Assembly (NCBI GenBank): GCA_963814975.1 | Contig: CAWFFB010000022.1 | Coordinates: 248,001-312,000 of the forward strand | DNA: 64,000 nucleotides | Reading direction: 5' to 3' | Source: CAVUXJ01 sp963814975 | Lineage (GTDB): Bacteria > Acidobacteriota > Vicinamibacteria > Vicinamibacterales > CAVVIG01 | In this document: piece after piece, positions 43,391-52,351 of the stretch | How positions within the stretch are numbered: the stretch's first letter is position 1 | How the letters are laid out: each line of letters opens with the position of its first letter | Program-made: the position numbers and the translations under genes | Notes under the pieces: generated by a model | What the model was told of the DNA's origin: nothing | Database searches by the model: none | What the model saw: only the letters and a program-made list of their open reading frames with translations

Positions 43391-43772
43391 GTCGAACATC
43401 ATCGGCCTCGGCCTCGACGCCACCGAGATTCCACGCATCGCTGCGCTGATCGACCGATATGGCGAGCGCTTTATCCGCCGCCTCTTCACCGAGGGTGAAG
43501 TCGCCTACTGCAGCCGTCGTCGCACGCCTGCGATGCATTTTGCGGCGCGATTTGCCGCGAAAGAGGCCGGGATGAAGGCGCTAGGGACCGGACATTCCCA
43601 GGACGTTCTCTGGCGCGATCTCGAGGTCGTCCGCAGAGGCGGCCCGCCGCAACTGCGGTTCCACGGGGGCGCCGGCCGGCGATTTGCCGCAATGGGCGCC
43701 CAATCCTCGCTCCTTACCATCACTCACACCGACGCCCTCGCTCTCGCGCAGGTGCTGCTGATCGGCGGCTGA
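43389..43772 (+). CDS. acpS: Holo-[acyl-carrier-protein] synthase
   Basis: 127 residues. Transfers 4'-phosphopantetheine from CoA to ACP. IIGLGLDATEIPRIAALIDR holds the catalytic Asp, FTEGEVAYC and FAARFAAKEAGMKALGTG hold the metal-binding Glu and the Lys. HDVLWRDLEVV and SLLTITHTDALALA complete the fold. The start overlaps that of the divergent pgeF, so no separate leader or ribosome-binding site exists outside the opposite gene. Confidence 0.93.
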   Translation: MSNIIGLGLDATEIPRIAALIDRYGERFIRRLFTEGEVAYCSRRRTPAMHFAARFAAKEAGMKALGTGHSQDVLWRDLEVVRRGGPPQLRFHGGAGRRFAAMGAQSSLLTITHTDALALAQVLLIGG

Positions 43773-44039
43773 AGTGCCGCCGCGACATCCGGCCGGCAAC
43801 TCCGGTTGACGTTTTCAACGAGCCGACGGCGACCCCACCAGGCAACTTTCCCTCTCGTCCCTAACCACCTCGCTCCGCTCCGTTTACGGCGTCGTCTCCG
43901 ACCGTACCTTCCGGCATTGCGTTTGATGCCTCATCCGCGAGGCTCGCCCGACCCGGGTCGGCGAGCGCTCATCCAGGAATCCGAGCCACCGTAGCCGGGC
44001 ACTCCCGTCGCCCGGCGCCGACCAAGAGGAGCGTGTCAC
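43773..44039. other. Intergenic region, no gene seen
   Basis: 267 bp after acpS with no supported frame. An AGAGGAG ribosome-binding site for the following small gene lies at its 3' end (about 44024-44030). Confidence 0.4.
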
Positions 44040-44345
44040 ATGACCATCAAGATTACGCCCAACGACAAGGGCAATCCGCCGGGAAAACTGGCCGAGGCCG
44101 AATTGCACTTCACCGACGGTCCACTCGAGGGCCTGAAGTTGATTGGCTTCGCCATCTGGGAACGGCGCGGGGGCGGCGGCGGACGCAACGTCACGTTTCC
44201 CGCCCGGCAGTACAGCATCAACGGCGAGCGCCGCACGTTCGCGTTGCTCCGCCCGATTGTGGATGCGACGGCACAGAACAAGCTGCGCGAGCTGATTCTG
44301 GAGGCATTCCAGGAGTACGAAGAGCGCGCCGCCATCGCATCGTAG
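44040..44345 (+). CDS. Small conserved protein with SpoVG-like layout
   Basis: 101 residues, with an AGAGGAG ribosome-binding site. The sequence MTIKITPNDKGNPPGKLAEA leads to LKLIGFAIWER, a glycine run GGGGG, NVTFPARQYSINGERRTFAL and a C-terminal helix LRELILEAFQEYEE. The order (beta strands, VTFP/xGxxR, then helix ending in EYE) resembles SpoVG-type nucleic-acid-binding proteins, but identity is low and the link is only suggestive. It converges with the radical SAM gene 44 bp away. Confidence 0.6.
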   Translation: MTIKITPNDKGNPPGKLAEAELHFTDGPLEGLKLIGFAIWERRGGGGGRNVTFPARQYSINGERRTFALLRPIVDATAQNKLRELILEAFQEYEERAAIAS

Positions 44346-44389
44346 AAGCGGACGTCGGGATCGGTCGCTGACAACAGGCGAGGGAGCTG

Positions 44390-46135
44390 TTAGGAGATCA
44401 CGGGCAGCAGCCGGGCGTTTTCCTGCTGTCGCCTCGGCGGAAGCGTCCACTCTTCCCTTATGGCCTTCGCGTACTCCGCCTGGAAGAACGACTTCTTCAT
44501 TCCGCCGTCGATGATGTCCCACGGCAGCACCTGGTCGTGGCTGCGATCGCGGAAGATGAAGTAGTCCGCGTCCAACCCGCTTTCCGCAACCGCTGCGCGC
44601 CAGTTCTGCCCGTTTCGCTCGGCGGCCTCGATGGCGGGAGCGACGCGACGATCGCCCAGTGATAGCAGCGCCTGATAGTAGGAGTGTCGTTCCGATTTGA
44701 TGTTGAAATACACGTTGTCGATCCCGGCCATCAGGCTGCGTAACCGCTTGATCTTCCGTTCGGTAAGCGCCGGATCCTCCATCGGGAGCCACTGATAGGC
44801 CGTCCCGGGTTTGGGAATCAACGGGTTTACGCTGCCGACGATCCGGCCGATCTGCCCTTTCGTGCGGGCGTGTATCAGCATCCGTTCGCGAATCTGCAGC
44901 GTCAGATCGCGAATCGCCACCAGGTCGTCGTCGGTTTCGGTTGGGAGGCCGATCATGTAATAGAGCTTCAAATTCTCGAAGCCGTTCGCAAAAATCAGTT
45001 CGGCCCGATCGAGAATCTCGTCGTTGGTCACCGTCTTGTTCACGACGCGGCGGAGCCTGTCCGAGCCGGTTTCGGGCGCGATAGTCAGCCCCCGTTCACC
45101 GCTTTGCCGCAGCACCCGCACGATCGACTCGGTCAGATCGTCCAGCCGCAGCGAGGCGGGGCTGATCGCGTAGCCCATCTCCAAAAGGCGTGCGAGGATG
45201 CGGTCAATCTCGGGGTGGTCGCACAGCGCGATCGACACCAACCCCACGCGGTTCGCGTACGGTTTGGCCGCGGCGGCAAGCTCCAGAATCCGGTCGGCTG
45301 GAAACGGGCGGACGGGTAGATAGTTGTAGCCCGCCCAGCAGAACCGGCACAGGTTCGCGCATCCCCGGACTACTTCCACGAGGAAGCGGGAACCGAACTC
45401 GGTTTCGGGCGTAAAGATACTCGTGGCAGGTGGATCGAGCGCGTCCGTTGTTTTCACGGCGGCCTTGAGGACGGGAAACGGTGCCCCCGACCCGGCCGCG
45501 ACGGCAAACCCGCTCAGCGAACCGTCGCCCGCGTATTGCGGCGTGTAGAAAGAGGGCACATAGAAGCCCCGTTCCCGGGCGAGCAGCCGCAACAAATCGG
45601 GGCGGTCGACGGCTTCACGAAAGGCGCGGTCGAGCGCGGGCACCAGCATCTCGCCTTCCCCCGCCGCGATGAGGTCGGCGAACGGCGCCAGCGGTTCGGG
45701 ATTGACGAATGTCACCGCGCCGCCGATAAGCACCAGCGGATGGTGGGCGTTGCGCTCGGCGGCGTAGCGTGGGATTCCGGCGAGCCGAAGAAGCGTCAGG
45801 ACGTTCACGTAGTCCCATTCGAACGACACGGAGAACGCGACGACGTCGACCTCGCCGACCGGCGTCTGCGATTCGAGCGTGACCAGTGGCGTTTTCGAGG
45901 CAAGCAGCCCGGCGAGTTCCTGTTTCGGCGGCAGAAACACGCGCTCGCAGCTGATGTCGTCCTGGGCGTTCAACAGACGGTAAACCGTCTGGAATCCGAG
46001 ATTCGACATCCCGACCCAATAGGTGTTCGGAAACGCCAGCGCGACCCGCAGGCGAGTGCCCGGTGGTTTGCGAATATAGCCGGTTTCTTTCGCGAGCGTG
46101 GCAAGTGCGCGTTCGCGCTGTTCCCAGGATTTCAA
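44390..46135 (-). CDS. B12-binding-domain radical SAM protein (TIGR03960 family)
   Basis: 581 residues, intact. The N-terminal half is a B12-binding-like Rossmann fold (VALAFPNTYWVGMSNLGFQT; VAFSVSFEWDYVNVLTLLRL). The radical SAM cluster is VVRGCANLCRFCWAGYNY. LTIAPETGSDRLRRVVNK, MIGLPTETDDDLVAIRDL and the end typical of TIGR03960 proteins follow. Members often pair with a TIGR03936 protein and with Rne/Rng; neither is adjacent here. Substrate unknown. Confidence 0.92.
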   Translation of the reverse strand: MKSWEQRERALATLAKETGYIRKPPGTRLRVALAFPNTYWVGMSNLGFQTVYRLLNAQDDISCERVFLPPKQELAGLLASKTPLVTLESQTPVGEVDVVAFSVSFEWDYVNVLTLLRLAGIPRYAAERNAHHPLVLIGGAVTFVNPEPLAPFADLIAAGEGEMLVPALDRAFREAVDRPDLLRLLARERGFYVPSFYTPQYAGDGSLSGFAVAAGSGAPFPVLKAAVKTTDALDPPATSIFTPETEFGSRFLVEVVRGCANLCRFCWAGYNYLPVRPFPADRILELAAAAKPYANRVGLVSIALCDHPEIDRILARLLEMGYAISPASLRLDDLTESIVRVLRQSGERGLTIAPETGSDRLRRVVNKTVTNDEILDRAELIFANGFENLKLYYMIGLPTETDDDLVAIRDLTLQIRERMLIHARTKGQIGRIVGSVNPLIPKPGTAYQWLPMEDPALTERKIKRLRSLMAGIDNVYFNIKSERHSYYQALLSLGDRRVAPAIEAAERNGQNWRAAVAESGLDADYFIFRDRSHDQVLPWDIIDGGMKKSFFQAEYAKAIREEWTLPPRRQQENARLLPVIS

Positions 46136-46223
46136 TGGTGCGGCAGCTGGAGCTTACACGTCGACGTTCGCGGACGCCGTGGATATACCTAGTCTATCAC
46201 CGCGACCGCCGGCCTCGCGGCTG

Positions 46224-47525
46224 CTATCCCTCCTGCCGCCTGAGGAATGCCGGGATGTCAAAGGTTGAGCTGAGGTCGAAGCCCCCGTCGGCCTCTGCCG
46301 GGCAATCGGCAGCATCCGACACCGCCATCGCGCCATTCACCGCCAACGGAAGGTCGAGCAGCGGCCGCCGGGTCACTGAAAGGCGCGGCACGATCAACGG
46401 CTCGGCGGCCGACGGCACTGGGACTGCCATTCCAGGCCGAACCCGCTGATCGGCATAGGGCGTCAGGTCCACCGGTGTCTGGGCGGCGGATTGCGAGGGC
46501 CGGGCAACGGCCGGAGACCCGAAGCCGGTGGCGATCACCGTGATCTTCACCTTGCCGTTGAGAGCAGAATCGACAACGGCTCCGAAGATGATGTTGGCGT
46601 CCTCGTCCGCTGCTTCCTGAATAATCGTCGAAGCATCGTTCACTTCGACCAGCGACAGGTCCGGACCGCCGGTCACGTTGATAATCACTCCTCGCGCGCC
46701 ATCCACCGACGCGCCTTCGAGCAACGGACTCGAAATCGCGCGGCGCGCGGCTTCGACCGCTCGATCCTGTCCCTCGGCGATGCCGGTGCCCATCATCGCG
46801 AGCCCCATGCCGGACATGATGGTCTTCACGTCGGCGAAATCGAGGTTGATGAGCCCAGGGACCAGAATGAGGTCCGATATGCCCTGGATCGCCTGGCGTA
46901 GCACGTCGTCGGCCGTCGCGAAGGCTTCAATGAGGGGGGTGGAACGGTCGATGATGCTGAGCAGCCGTTCGTTGGGAATCGTGATGATCGTGTCGACGCA
47001 GTCGCGGAGCGCCTCGAGTCCGTGTTCGGCCTGGATCAGCCGCTTTCGGCCTTCGAACTTGAATGGCTTGGTGACGACCGCGACGGTGAGGGCGCCGAGT
47101 TCGCTGGCCAGGCTCGCGATCACCGGAGCGGCGCCGGTGCCGGTGCCGCCCCCCAGGCCGGTGGTCACGAATACCATGTCGGCGCCGTTGAGGGCTTGAA
47201 TGATTTTCTCGGTATCCTCGAGCGCCGCGGATCGGCCGACGTTGGGATCCGCTCCGGCTCCGAGGCCTTTCGTGAGCTTGGCTCCGATCTGCACCTTGAT
47301 CTGTGCCGCATTGGTCTGAAGCGCCTGCAGGTCGGTGTTGGCGACGATGAACTGGACACCGTCCAGCCCGACCCGGACCATGCGGTTGACGGCGTTGCCG
47401 CCGCCGCCGCCGACGCCGATCACCTTGATGCGCGCCCCCATCCGCTCTTCTTCCTCGAGCCGGAGCCGCAGCCCGCGGCCATTCGTCGCCTCGTCCGCGT
47501 CATAAATGTGGTGGAAGTCGGCCAT
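46224..47525 (-). CDS. ftsZ: Cell division protein FtsZ
   Basis: 433 residues from the ATG at 47525 with GGGAGTG 6-12 bp upstream; a second in-frame ATG at 47441 begins directly at MGARIKVIGVGGGG. Tubulin-like GTPase forming the Z-ring. GTP-binding loops VIGVGGGGGNAVNRM, GLGGGTGTGAAPVIA and NLDFADVKTIMSGMG are intact. A variable linker of about 60 residues ends in the conserved tail FDIPAFLRRQ that binds FtsA. It is the last gene of the division cluster, read from 61.4 kb leftward. Confidence 0.97.
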   Translation of the reverse strand: MADFHHIYDADEATNGRGLRLRLEEEERMGARIKVIGVGGGGGNAVNRMVRVGLDGVQFIVANTDLQALQTNAAQIKVQIGAKLTKGLGAGADPNVGRSAALEDTEKIIQALNGADMVFVTTGLGGGTGTGAAPVIASLASELGALTVAVVTKPFKFEGRKRLIQAEHGLEALRDCVDTIITIPNERLLSIIDRSTPLIEAFATADDVLRQAIQGISDLILVPGLINLDFADVKTIMSGMGLAMMGTGIAEGQDRAVEAARRAISSPLLEGASVDGARGVIINVTGGPDLSLVEVNDASTIIQEAADEDANIIFGAVVDSALNGKVKITVIATGFGSPAVARPSQSAAQTPVDLTPYADQRVRPGMAVPVPSAAEPLIVPRLSVTRRPLLDLPLAVNGAMAVSDAADCPAEADGGFDLSSTFDIPAFLRRQEG

Positions 47526-47606
47526 TCGTCACTCCCTTATATGTAGTCGATGTTGAGCGTCGTTCCGCGTGTCGCGGCACCCGCTGTGCCGTCCCGCCGC
47601 ACGCCT

Positions 47607-48845
47607 TCAAAAGAATTCCCGGAACAATCCCCGCAGCTTCCCCGCCACGCGCACCAGGGCGCCCGCACCAACCGGAGCGCGGGAGGTATCGACCCGCGAG
47701 TTGCGACACCCGTACAGCGCGAGGCCGACGCCGGTCGCGAACGTCGGGCTGTTCACGTGATCGGCGAGGCCCCCGACCCCGGCCGGGCACCCGCGGCGAA
47801 TCGGCAGGTCGAAGATCTGCTCCGCAATCTCGGGCATCCCGTCGAGGATCGCGCCGCCGCCGGTCAGCACGATTCCAGAGTTGAGGCTCTTCTCGTACCC
47901 GGCCCGACGGATCTCGTCCCAGACCAGGTGGAAGATCTCTTCCGCCCGCGGCTGAAGGATCTCCGAAAGAATCCGCCTGGCCATCACGCGGGGCTTCCTG
48001 CCGCCGACGCTCGCGACCTCCATCGTCTCGTCCTCGTCGACCATGCCCGAGAGCGCGCAGCCGCATTTTCGTTTGATCCTCTCCGCGTCCGGCACCGGTG
48101 TCCGCAATCCGACCGCGATGTCATTCGTGAAGTGGTCGCCCCCGATGGCGACGACGGCCGTGTGCCAGAGGCTGCCGCGTTCGTGGATGGCGATATCGGT
48201 GGTGCCCCCACCGATATCGACCAGCGCGACGCCAAGCTCCTTCTCGTCCTCCGTCAGTACCGATTCGCTCGCTGCGAGCTGTTCGACAACTGTTTCGGCG
48301 ACGTTGACCCCGGCCCGGTTGACGCATGCCACGATGTTCTGCGTGGAGCTCTGACTGCCGCTGATGATGTGCACATTCACTTCGAGGCGGGCGCCGGTCA
48401 TCCCGATCGGCGCACCGATGCCGTCCTGCTCATCGACCACGAAGTCCTGCGGCAGCACGTGCAGGATCTCGCGTCCCGTCGGCAGCGAGACGGCCTTGGC
48501 GGCGTCGATCGCGCGCCGGACGTCCTCGCGTGTAATCTCACGATTCTTGCCGGCCACCGCGATGACGCCGCGGCTGTTGAATCCTTTGATGTGCGGGCCC
48601 GACAGCGCGAGGTGCACGGAGTCGATCTCGACGCCGGCCATCAGCTCGGCCTCGTCGATCGCCTTCTTGATCGAGTCGACGGCGGTCGCGAGGTTCACGA
48701 CGACGCCGCGCCGGATGCCGCGCGACTCGGCCACGCCGAGCCCGACAATGTCGAGCCCTCCGGCCTCGAGCATCTCGCCGACCACGGCCGTGACCTTCGA
48801 CGTGCCGACGTCGAGTCCCACCAGGTACCGCTCTTTACGTGCCAC
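47607..48845 (-). CDS. ftsA: Cell division protein FtsA
   Basis: 412 residues from the GTG at 48845, with GGAGG five bases upstream. Actin-like tether of the Z-ring. Phosphate-1 VGLDVGTSKVTAVVGEM, the SHS2 domain, VALVDIGGGTTDIAIHERGS (phosphate-2) and GIVLTGGGAILDGM (adenosine site) are present. The C-terminus LRGLFREFF is an amphipathic membrane-targeting helix. The frame is intact, and ftsZ starts 81 bp downstream. Confidence 0.97.
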   Translation of the reverse strand: MARKERYLVGLDVGTSKVTAVVGEMLEAGGLDIVGLGVAESRGIRRGVVVNLATAVDSIKKAIDEAELMAGVEIDSVHLALSGPHIKGFNSRGVIAVAGKNREITREDVRRAIDAAKAVSLPTGREILHVLPQDFVVDEQDGIGAPIGMTGARLEVNVHIISGSQSSTQNIVACVNRAGVNVAETVVEQLAASESVLTEDEKELGVALVDIGGGTTDIAIHERGSLWHTAVVAIGGDHFTNDIAVGLRTPVPDAERIKRKCGCALSGMVDEDETMEVASVGGRKPRVMARRILSEILQPRAEEIFHLVWDEIRRAGYEKSLNSGIVLTGGGAILDGMPEIAEQIFDLPIRRGCPAGVGGLADHVNSPTFATGVGLALYGCRNSRVDTSRAPVGAGALVRVAGKLRGLFREFF

Positions 48846-48901
48846 TCTGCCTCCGGATTGCTGCCGCTCGCTGCGGACTCACGACCACCGCCCGGCCACG
48901 C

Positions 48902-49747
48902 CTAGCGACGCGCGAGCGCCGGCCGGGGCGCTCCCACCTGCCGCACGTAGATCCGATCGCCGAACCGCAGATCCACGGAGTCGATCTGCTGAACCCGTTC
49001 CCGCAGCGCCTCCGCGAGATCCACATATGACTGCAGGCGGGGCAGGAATCGATCCTCGCCCACGTAAAGCACCGCGGGATCCCCGCTCAGGATCACGGCG
49101 GCGTTGTGCAGATCGCTGACATCAACCTGCGATACCCGGCGCGCAATCTCGGGTCGAGATCCGACCGACGCGATCAATCTCGCGGCGAGCTCGACACGCG
49201 CCGCGTCCGTTCGTCTGCCTTCAGCCACCGCGGCGGGCGGCGACAGGCCGTCGATGATCGGCAGATCGAAGTCCGCGTGTTGCGACCCGTACTCGTCCAT
49301 CACAACGGCCCGTTCGTCGACGAGGTAGAGCCGGCCGCCGATGCGCGCGATTCCGATTGGCTGACGTTCCGACACGACCACTTCGACCGTCGACGGCAGC
49401 AACCGCCGCAGCGCCGCGTCGCGCACCCAGGGCGACGCGAGCAGCCGGAGCCGCCAGGCGGACAGATCCGCCCAAACGATGTTCTCGCCCCGCAGCCCTG
49501 CGAGCAGCGCGAGGACCTCGCCGCTCGACAGCCGGTCGGTCCCCCGGACCAGGATTCGATCAACCTGCAGCAGACGAGCGTGCCTGAGGACGTCGCCGCC
49601 GCGATAGACGCCGCAGACCGCGATCAGCACGACCACGCCGTACGTGACGGCCGGCCGGATGAGGCCGCGCCATTTCCCCCGATGCCGCGCCGGTTTGATG
49701 TGCGCGCGGCGAAACCGTTTGTCCGCCGGTGCGGAAATCGGGCTCAC
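48902..49747 (-). CDS. ftsQ: Cell division protein FtsQ/DivIB
   Basis: 281 residues from the GTG at 49747, overlapping the murC stop (GTGA). A single membrane segment near residue 32-55 (VTYGVVVLIAVCGVYRGGDV) precedes a POTRA domain (VDRILVRGTDRLSSGEVLAL) and the FtsQ beta domain (IARIGGRLYLVDERAVVMDE). The protein recruits FtsB/FtsL and links them to the divisome. ftsA follows after 56 bp. Confidence 0.9.
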   Translation of the reverse strand: MSPISAPADKRFRRAHIKPARHRGKWRGLIRPAVTYGVVVLIAVCGVYRGGDVLRHARLLQVDRILVRGTDRLSSGEVLALLAGLRGENIVWADLSAWRLRLLASPWVRDAALRRLLPSTVEVVVSERQPIGIARIGGRLYLVDERAVVMDEYGSQHADFDLPIIDGLSPPAAVAEGRRTDAARVELAARLIASVGSRPEIARRVSQVDVSDLHNAAVILSGDPAVLYVGEDRFLPRLQSYVDLAEALRERVQQIDSVDLRFGDRIYVRQVGAPRPALARR

Positions 49748-51153
49748 GCCGACGCTCCCTTCAGCAAATCGATCAATCGATCCGGCACCGTGCTGATCGA
49801 CCCGGCACCCAGTGTGATCACCACATCGCCGCGCCGCGCGATCCGCGCCACGGCCGGCGCCACGTCGTCGAGCCGGGGCACCAGGTCGACCTGCGCGGCC
49901 GTGCTGCGGCGGATCGACTCGGCGAGCACATCGATGCTCACACCGGCGATCGGGTCCTCGCCGGCGGCGTAGATGTCGGTCAGCACGACGTGGTCGGCAT
50001 CCTTCAATGCCGGCCCGAATGCCGCCATCAACGATGCCGTGCGCGTAAAGCGGTGCGGCTGAAAGACCACGACGATGCGGCGGTTCAACGGGCGGGCGGC
50101 GGCCAAGACCGCTGCGATTTCCGTCGGGTGATGGCCGTAGTCGTCCACCACCAGAATGCCGTTCGGCTCGCCGCGCACGTCGAAGCGCCGCTCTGCCCCC
50201 CTGAATTCGCGCAGGCCAGCGGCAAGGCGCTCGAACGGCAGGTCGAGTTCGAGCCCGACGGCGATGGTGCCGAGCGCATTCTGCAGGTTGTGGCGGCCCG
50301 GCACATTCAACGTCAACGATCCCAGCGCGACGAGCGACTGTGCCGGGTCCGTGGCGCCGCGAGCCCGGCGCGTCACGGTGGCGCTGGCGGTCAACGGCCC
50401 CAGTACCACGTCCGCTGCTGTGATATCCGCGTCAGGAGCGTCGACGCCGTACGTGATCACGCGACGCCTCATGCGGGGAACGACCGCCGCAAGATGCGCG
50501 TCGTCGGCGCAGGCGATGACGGCGCCGAAAAACGGGACCTTGTTGGCGAAATCGACGAACGCCTGCTGGAGGTCGTCGAATCCGCTGTAGCTCTCGAGAT
50601 GTTCGTAGTCGATGTTCGTAATCACCGCAATTGTCGGAAACAGCTTGAGAAAACTCCGGTCGCTCTCGTCCGCCTCCGCGACCATCAGCTCGCCGCGTCC
50701 CAGACGCGCGTTGCTGCCGAAGGCGCTGAGCCGCCCCCCGATCACCGCTGTGGGATCCAGTCCGGCCCGTTCCAGCACCAGCGCGATCATCGACGTCGTC
50801 GTCGTTTTCCCGTGCGCGCCCGCGACCGCGATGCCGTAGCGCAGACGCATGAGCTCTGCGAGCATCTCGGCGCGCGGAATGACGGGGATCTGCCGCTGCT
50901 CGGCTTCGACGACCTCGGGGTTCCCAGCCCGAACCGCCGCCGAGACCACGACGACGTCGGCGCGTCCGACGTGTTCCGCCGCATGCCCGTGCGACACCTC
51001 GATGCCCAGCGTCATCAGGCGGTCGGTGACGTTCGACTGCCTGGCGTCGGAGCCGGTCACGACGAACCCGAGGTTCGCGAGCAGCTCGGCGATCCCGCTC
51101 ATCCCAATGCCGCCGATACCGATGAAATGGACGCGCTGCGTCTTGCCTAACAC
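49744..51153 (-). CDS. murC: UDP-N-acetylmuramate--L-alanine ligase
   Basis: 469 residues from the GTG at 51153 (the frame stays open further upstream). First amino-acid ligase of peptidoglycan synthesis. IGIGGIGMSGIAELLANLG binds UMA and GAHGKTTTTSMIALVLE is the ATP loop. AEADESDRSFLKL, NIDYEHLESYSG, NLQNALGTIAVGLEL and DDYGHHPTEIAAVLAAAR are Mur ligase motifs. Intact frame. murB and ddl, which often follow murC, are missing here: ftsQ overlaps directly. Confidence 0.96.
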   Translation of the reverse strand: MLGKTQRVHFIGIGGIGMSGIAELLANLGFVVTGSDARQSNVTDRLMTLGIEVSHGHAAEHVGRADVVVVSAAVRAGNPEVVEAEQRQIPVIPRAEMLAELMRLRYGIAVAGAHGKTTTTSMIALVLERAGLDPTAVIGGRLSAFGSNARLGRGELMVAEADESDRSFLKLFPTIAVITNIDYEHLESYSGFDDLQQAFVDFANKVPFFGAVIACADDAHLAAVVPRMRRRVITYGVDAPDADITAADVVLGPLTASATVTRRARGATDPAQSLVALGSLTLNVPGRHNLQNALGTIAVGLELDLPFERLAAGLREFRGAERRFDVRGEPNGILVVDDYGHHPTEIAAVLAAARPLNRRIVVVFQPHRFTRTASLMAAFGPALKDADHVVLTDIYAAGEDPIAGVSIDVLAESIRRSTAAQVDLVPRLDDVAPAVARIARRGDVVITLGAGSISTVPDRLIDLLKGASA

Positions 51154-51167
51154 CGCACAGCTCGGCT

Positions 51168-51195
51168 TCCGACGGTCGACGGCGAACAGCGAACG
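51168..51195. repeat. Short heptad repeat in the murG-murC spacer
   Basis: Four degenerate heptamers (TCCGACG- to GCGAACG-like) fill 51168-51195 of the 43-bp spacer. The unit resembles the GAACG family at 20.6 and 37.5 kb but is short, so the call is weaker. Confidence 0.45.
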
Positions 51196-51196
51196 A

Positions 51197-52306
51197 TCAC
51201 CCTGCCAGCTCCAGTGCCCGATCGACGATGACGCGCGCGGCGTCGGGCTTCGCCAGCGCCCGGGCGGCCCGTCCGAGCCGGGCCCTCGCGCCGGCATCGG
51301 CGGCCAGCGACAGAATCCGTCGCGCCAGCACAGGTCCGGTGGCCTCGGCCTGCAGCAGCACCTCGGCGGCACCGGTCGCCGCGAGCGCGTCGGCGTTCTT
51401 CCGCTGATGGTCGTCGGTGGCACTTGGCAGCGGAATCAGGATGGCCGCCTTGCCGGCCGCTGCGATCTCCGCCAGCGTCGTGGCACCGGCACGACACACG
51501 ATCAGGTCCGCCTGTCCGATGCGCCGTCCCATGTCGAATAAAAACGGCTCGACTTCAGCCTCGAGTCCCACTCGCTGGTAGGCGACCCGGACCATCTGCA
51601 CATCGCGCTCGCCCGTTTGGTGTGTGAGACGAAGCTGTGACCCGCCGGCTGCCAGCTCTGCAGCTCCCTCCACCATGGCTGCGTTGATTGCGTGCGCGCC
51701 CTGTGACCCGCCAAACACGAGGACCCTCGCGGTCGACGATCCTGATGACTCGTCATGCCCCCCGGACTCCGCATGGACTCGTGCGGCTGCCAGGAACTCC
51801 GGCCGGACCGGATTGCCGCTGACGAAGGCCTTCGATCCGAAGAAGCCCTTCGTGTGGTCGAACGTCACTGCCGCCGCCTGCACGATGGGCGCGAGCAGCC
51901 GGTTGGTGAGCCCGGGCACCGCGTTCTGCTCGAGCAGCATCGTCGGCACACCCCTCAGCGCCGCGGCGAGCACCACGGGACCCGAGCTGAATCCACCGAC
52001 CCCAATCACGAGGTGCGGTCGGTGCGCCGACACCAGGCGCCAGCTGTCCAGGAGGCCGACCGGCAGCAGCGCGGCGCCGCGCGTGCGGTCGATCATCGAC
52101 TTGCCTTTGATACCGCCGCTGCGGATCAGTTCCAGCGCGAAGCCCTCGCGCGGCACGACGCGCGTCTCGATTCCGCGCGACGTCCCCGCGAACACGATGA
52201 GCGCGTCCGGCCGGCGTGCGAGAAGCTCCCGCGCGACCGCGATCCCCGGGTACAGATGACCACCGGTGCCACCCCCGGCGATAATGACGCGCAGCGGCTC
52301 GTTCAT
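51197..52306 (-). CDS. murG: Undecaprenyldiphospho-muramoylpentapeptide GlcNAc transferase
   Basis: 369 residues. Makes lipid II from lipid I on the cytoplasmic membrane face. IIAGGGTGGHLYPGIAVARE is the first glycine loop, VIGVGGFSSGPVVLAAALRG the second, and LLEQNAVPGLTNRLLAP, VLVFGGSQGAHAINAAMVEG and CRAGATTLAEIAAAGKAAIL are GT28 family motifs with the UDP-GlcNAc site. Intact frame; between ftsW and murC. Confidence 0.96.
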   Translation of the reverse strand: MNEPLRVIIAGGGTGGHLYPGIAVARELLARRPDALIVFAGTSRGIETRVVPREGFALELIRSGGIKGKSMIDRTRGAALLPVGLLDSWRLVSAHRPHLVIGVGGFSSGPVVLAAALRGVPTMLLEQNAVPGLTNRLLAPIVQAAAVTFDHTKGFFGSKAFVSGNPVRPEFLAAARVHAESGGHDESSGSSTARVLVFGGSQGAHAINAAMVEGAAELAAGGSQLRLTHQTGERDVQMVRVAYQRVGLEAEVEPFLFDMGRRIGQADLIVCRAGATTLAEIAAAGKAAILIPLPSATDDHQRKNADALAATGAAEVLLQAEATGPVLARRILSLAADAGARARLGRAARALAKPDAARVIVDRALELAG

Positions 52307-52351
52307 CTGAGTCGGGTCCGGCTTCCGGCTTCGCGCAGACGGTTCGTCCCG

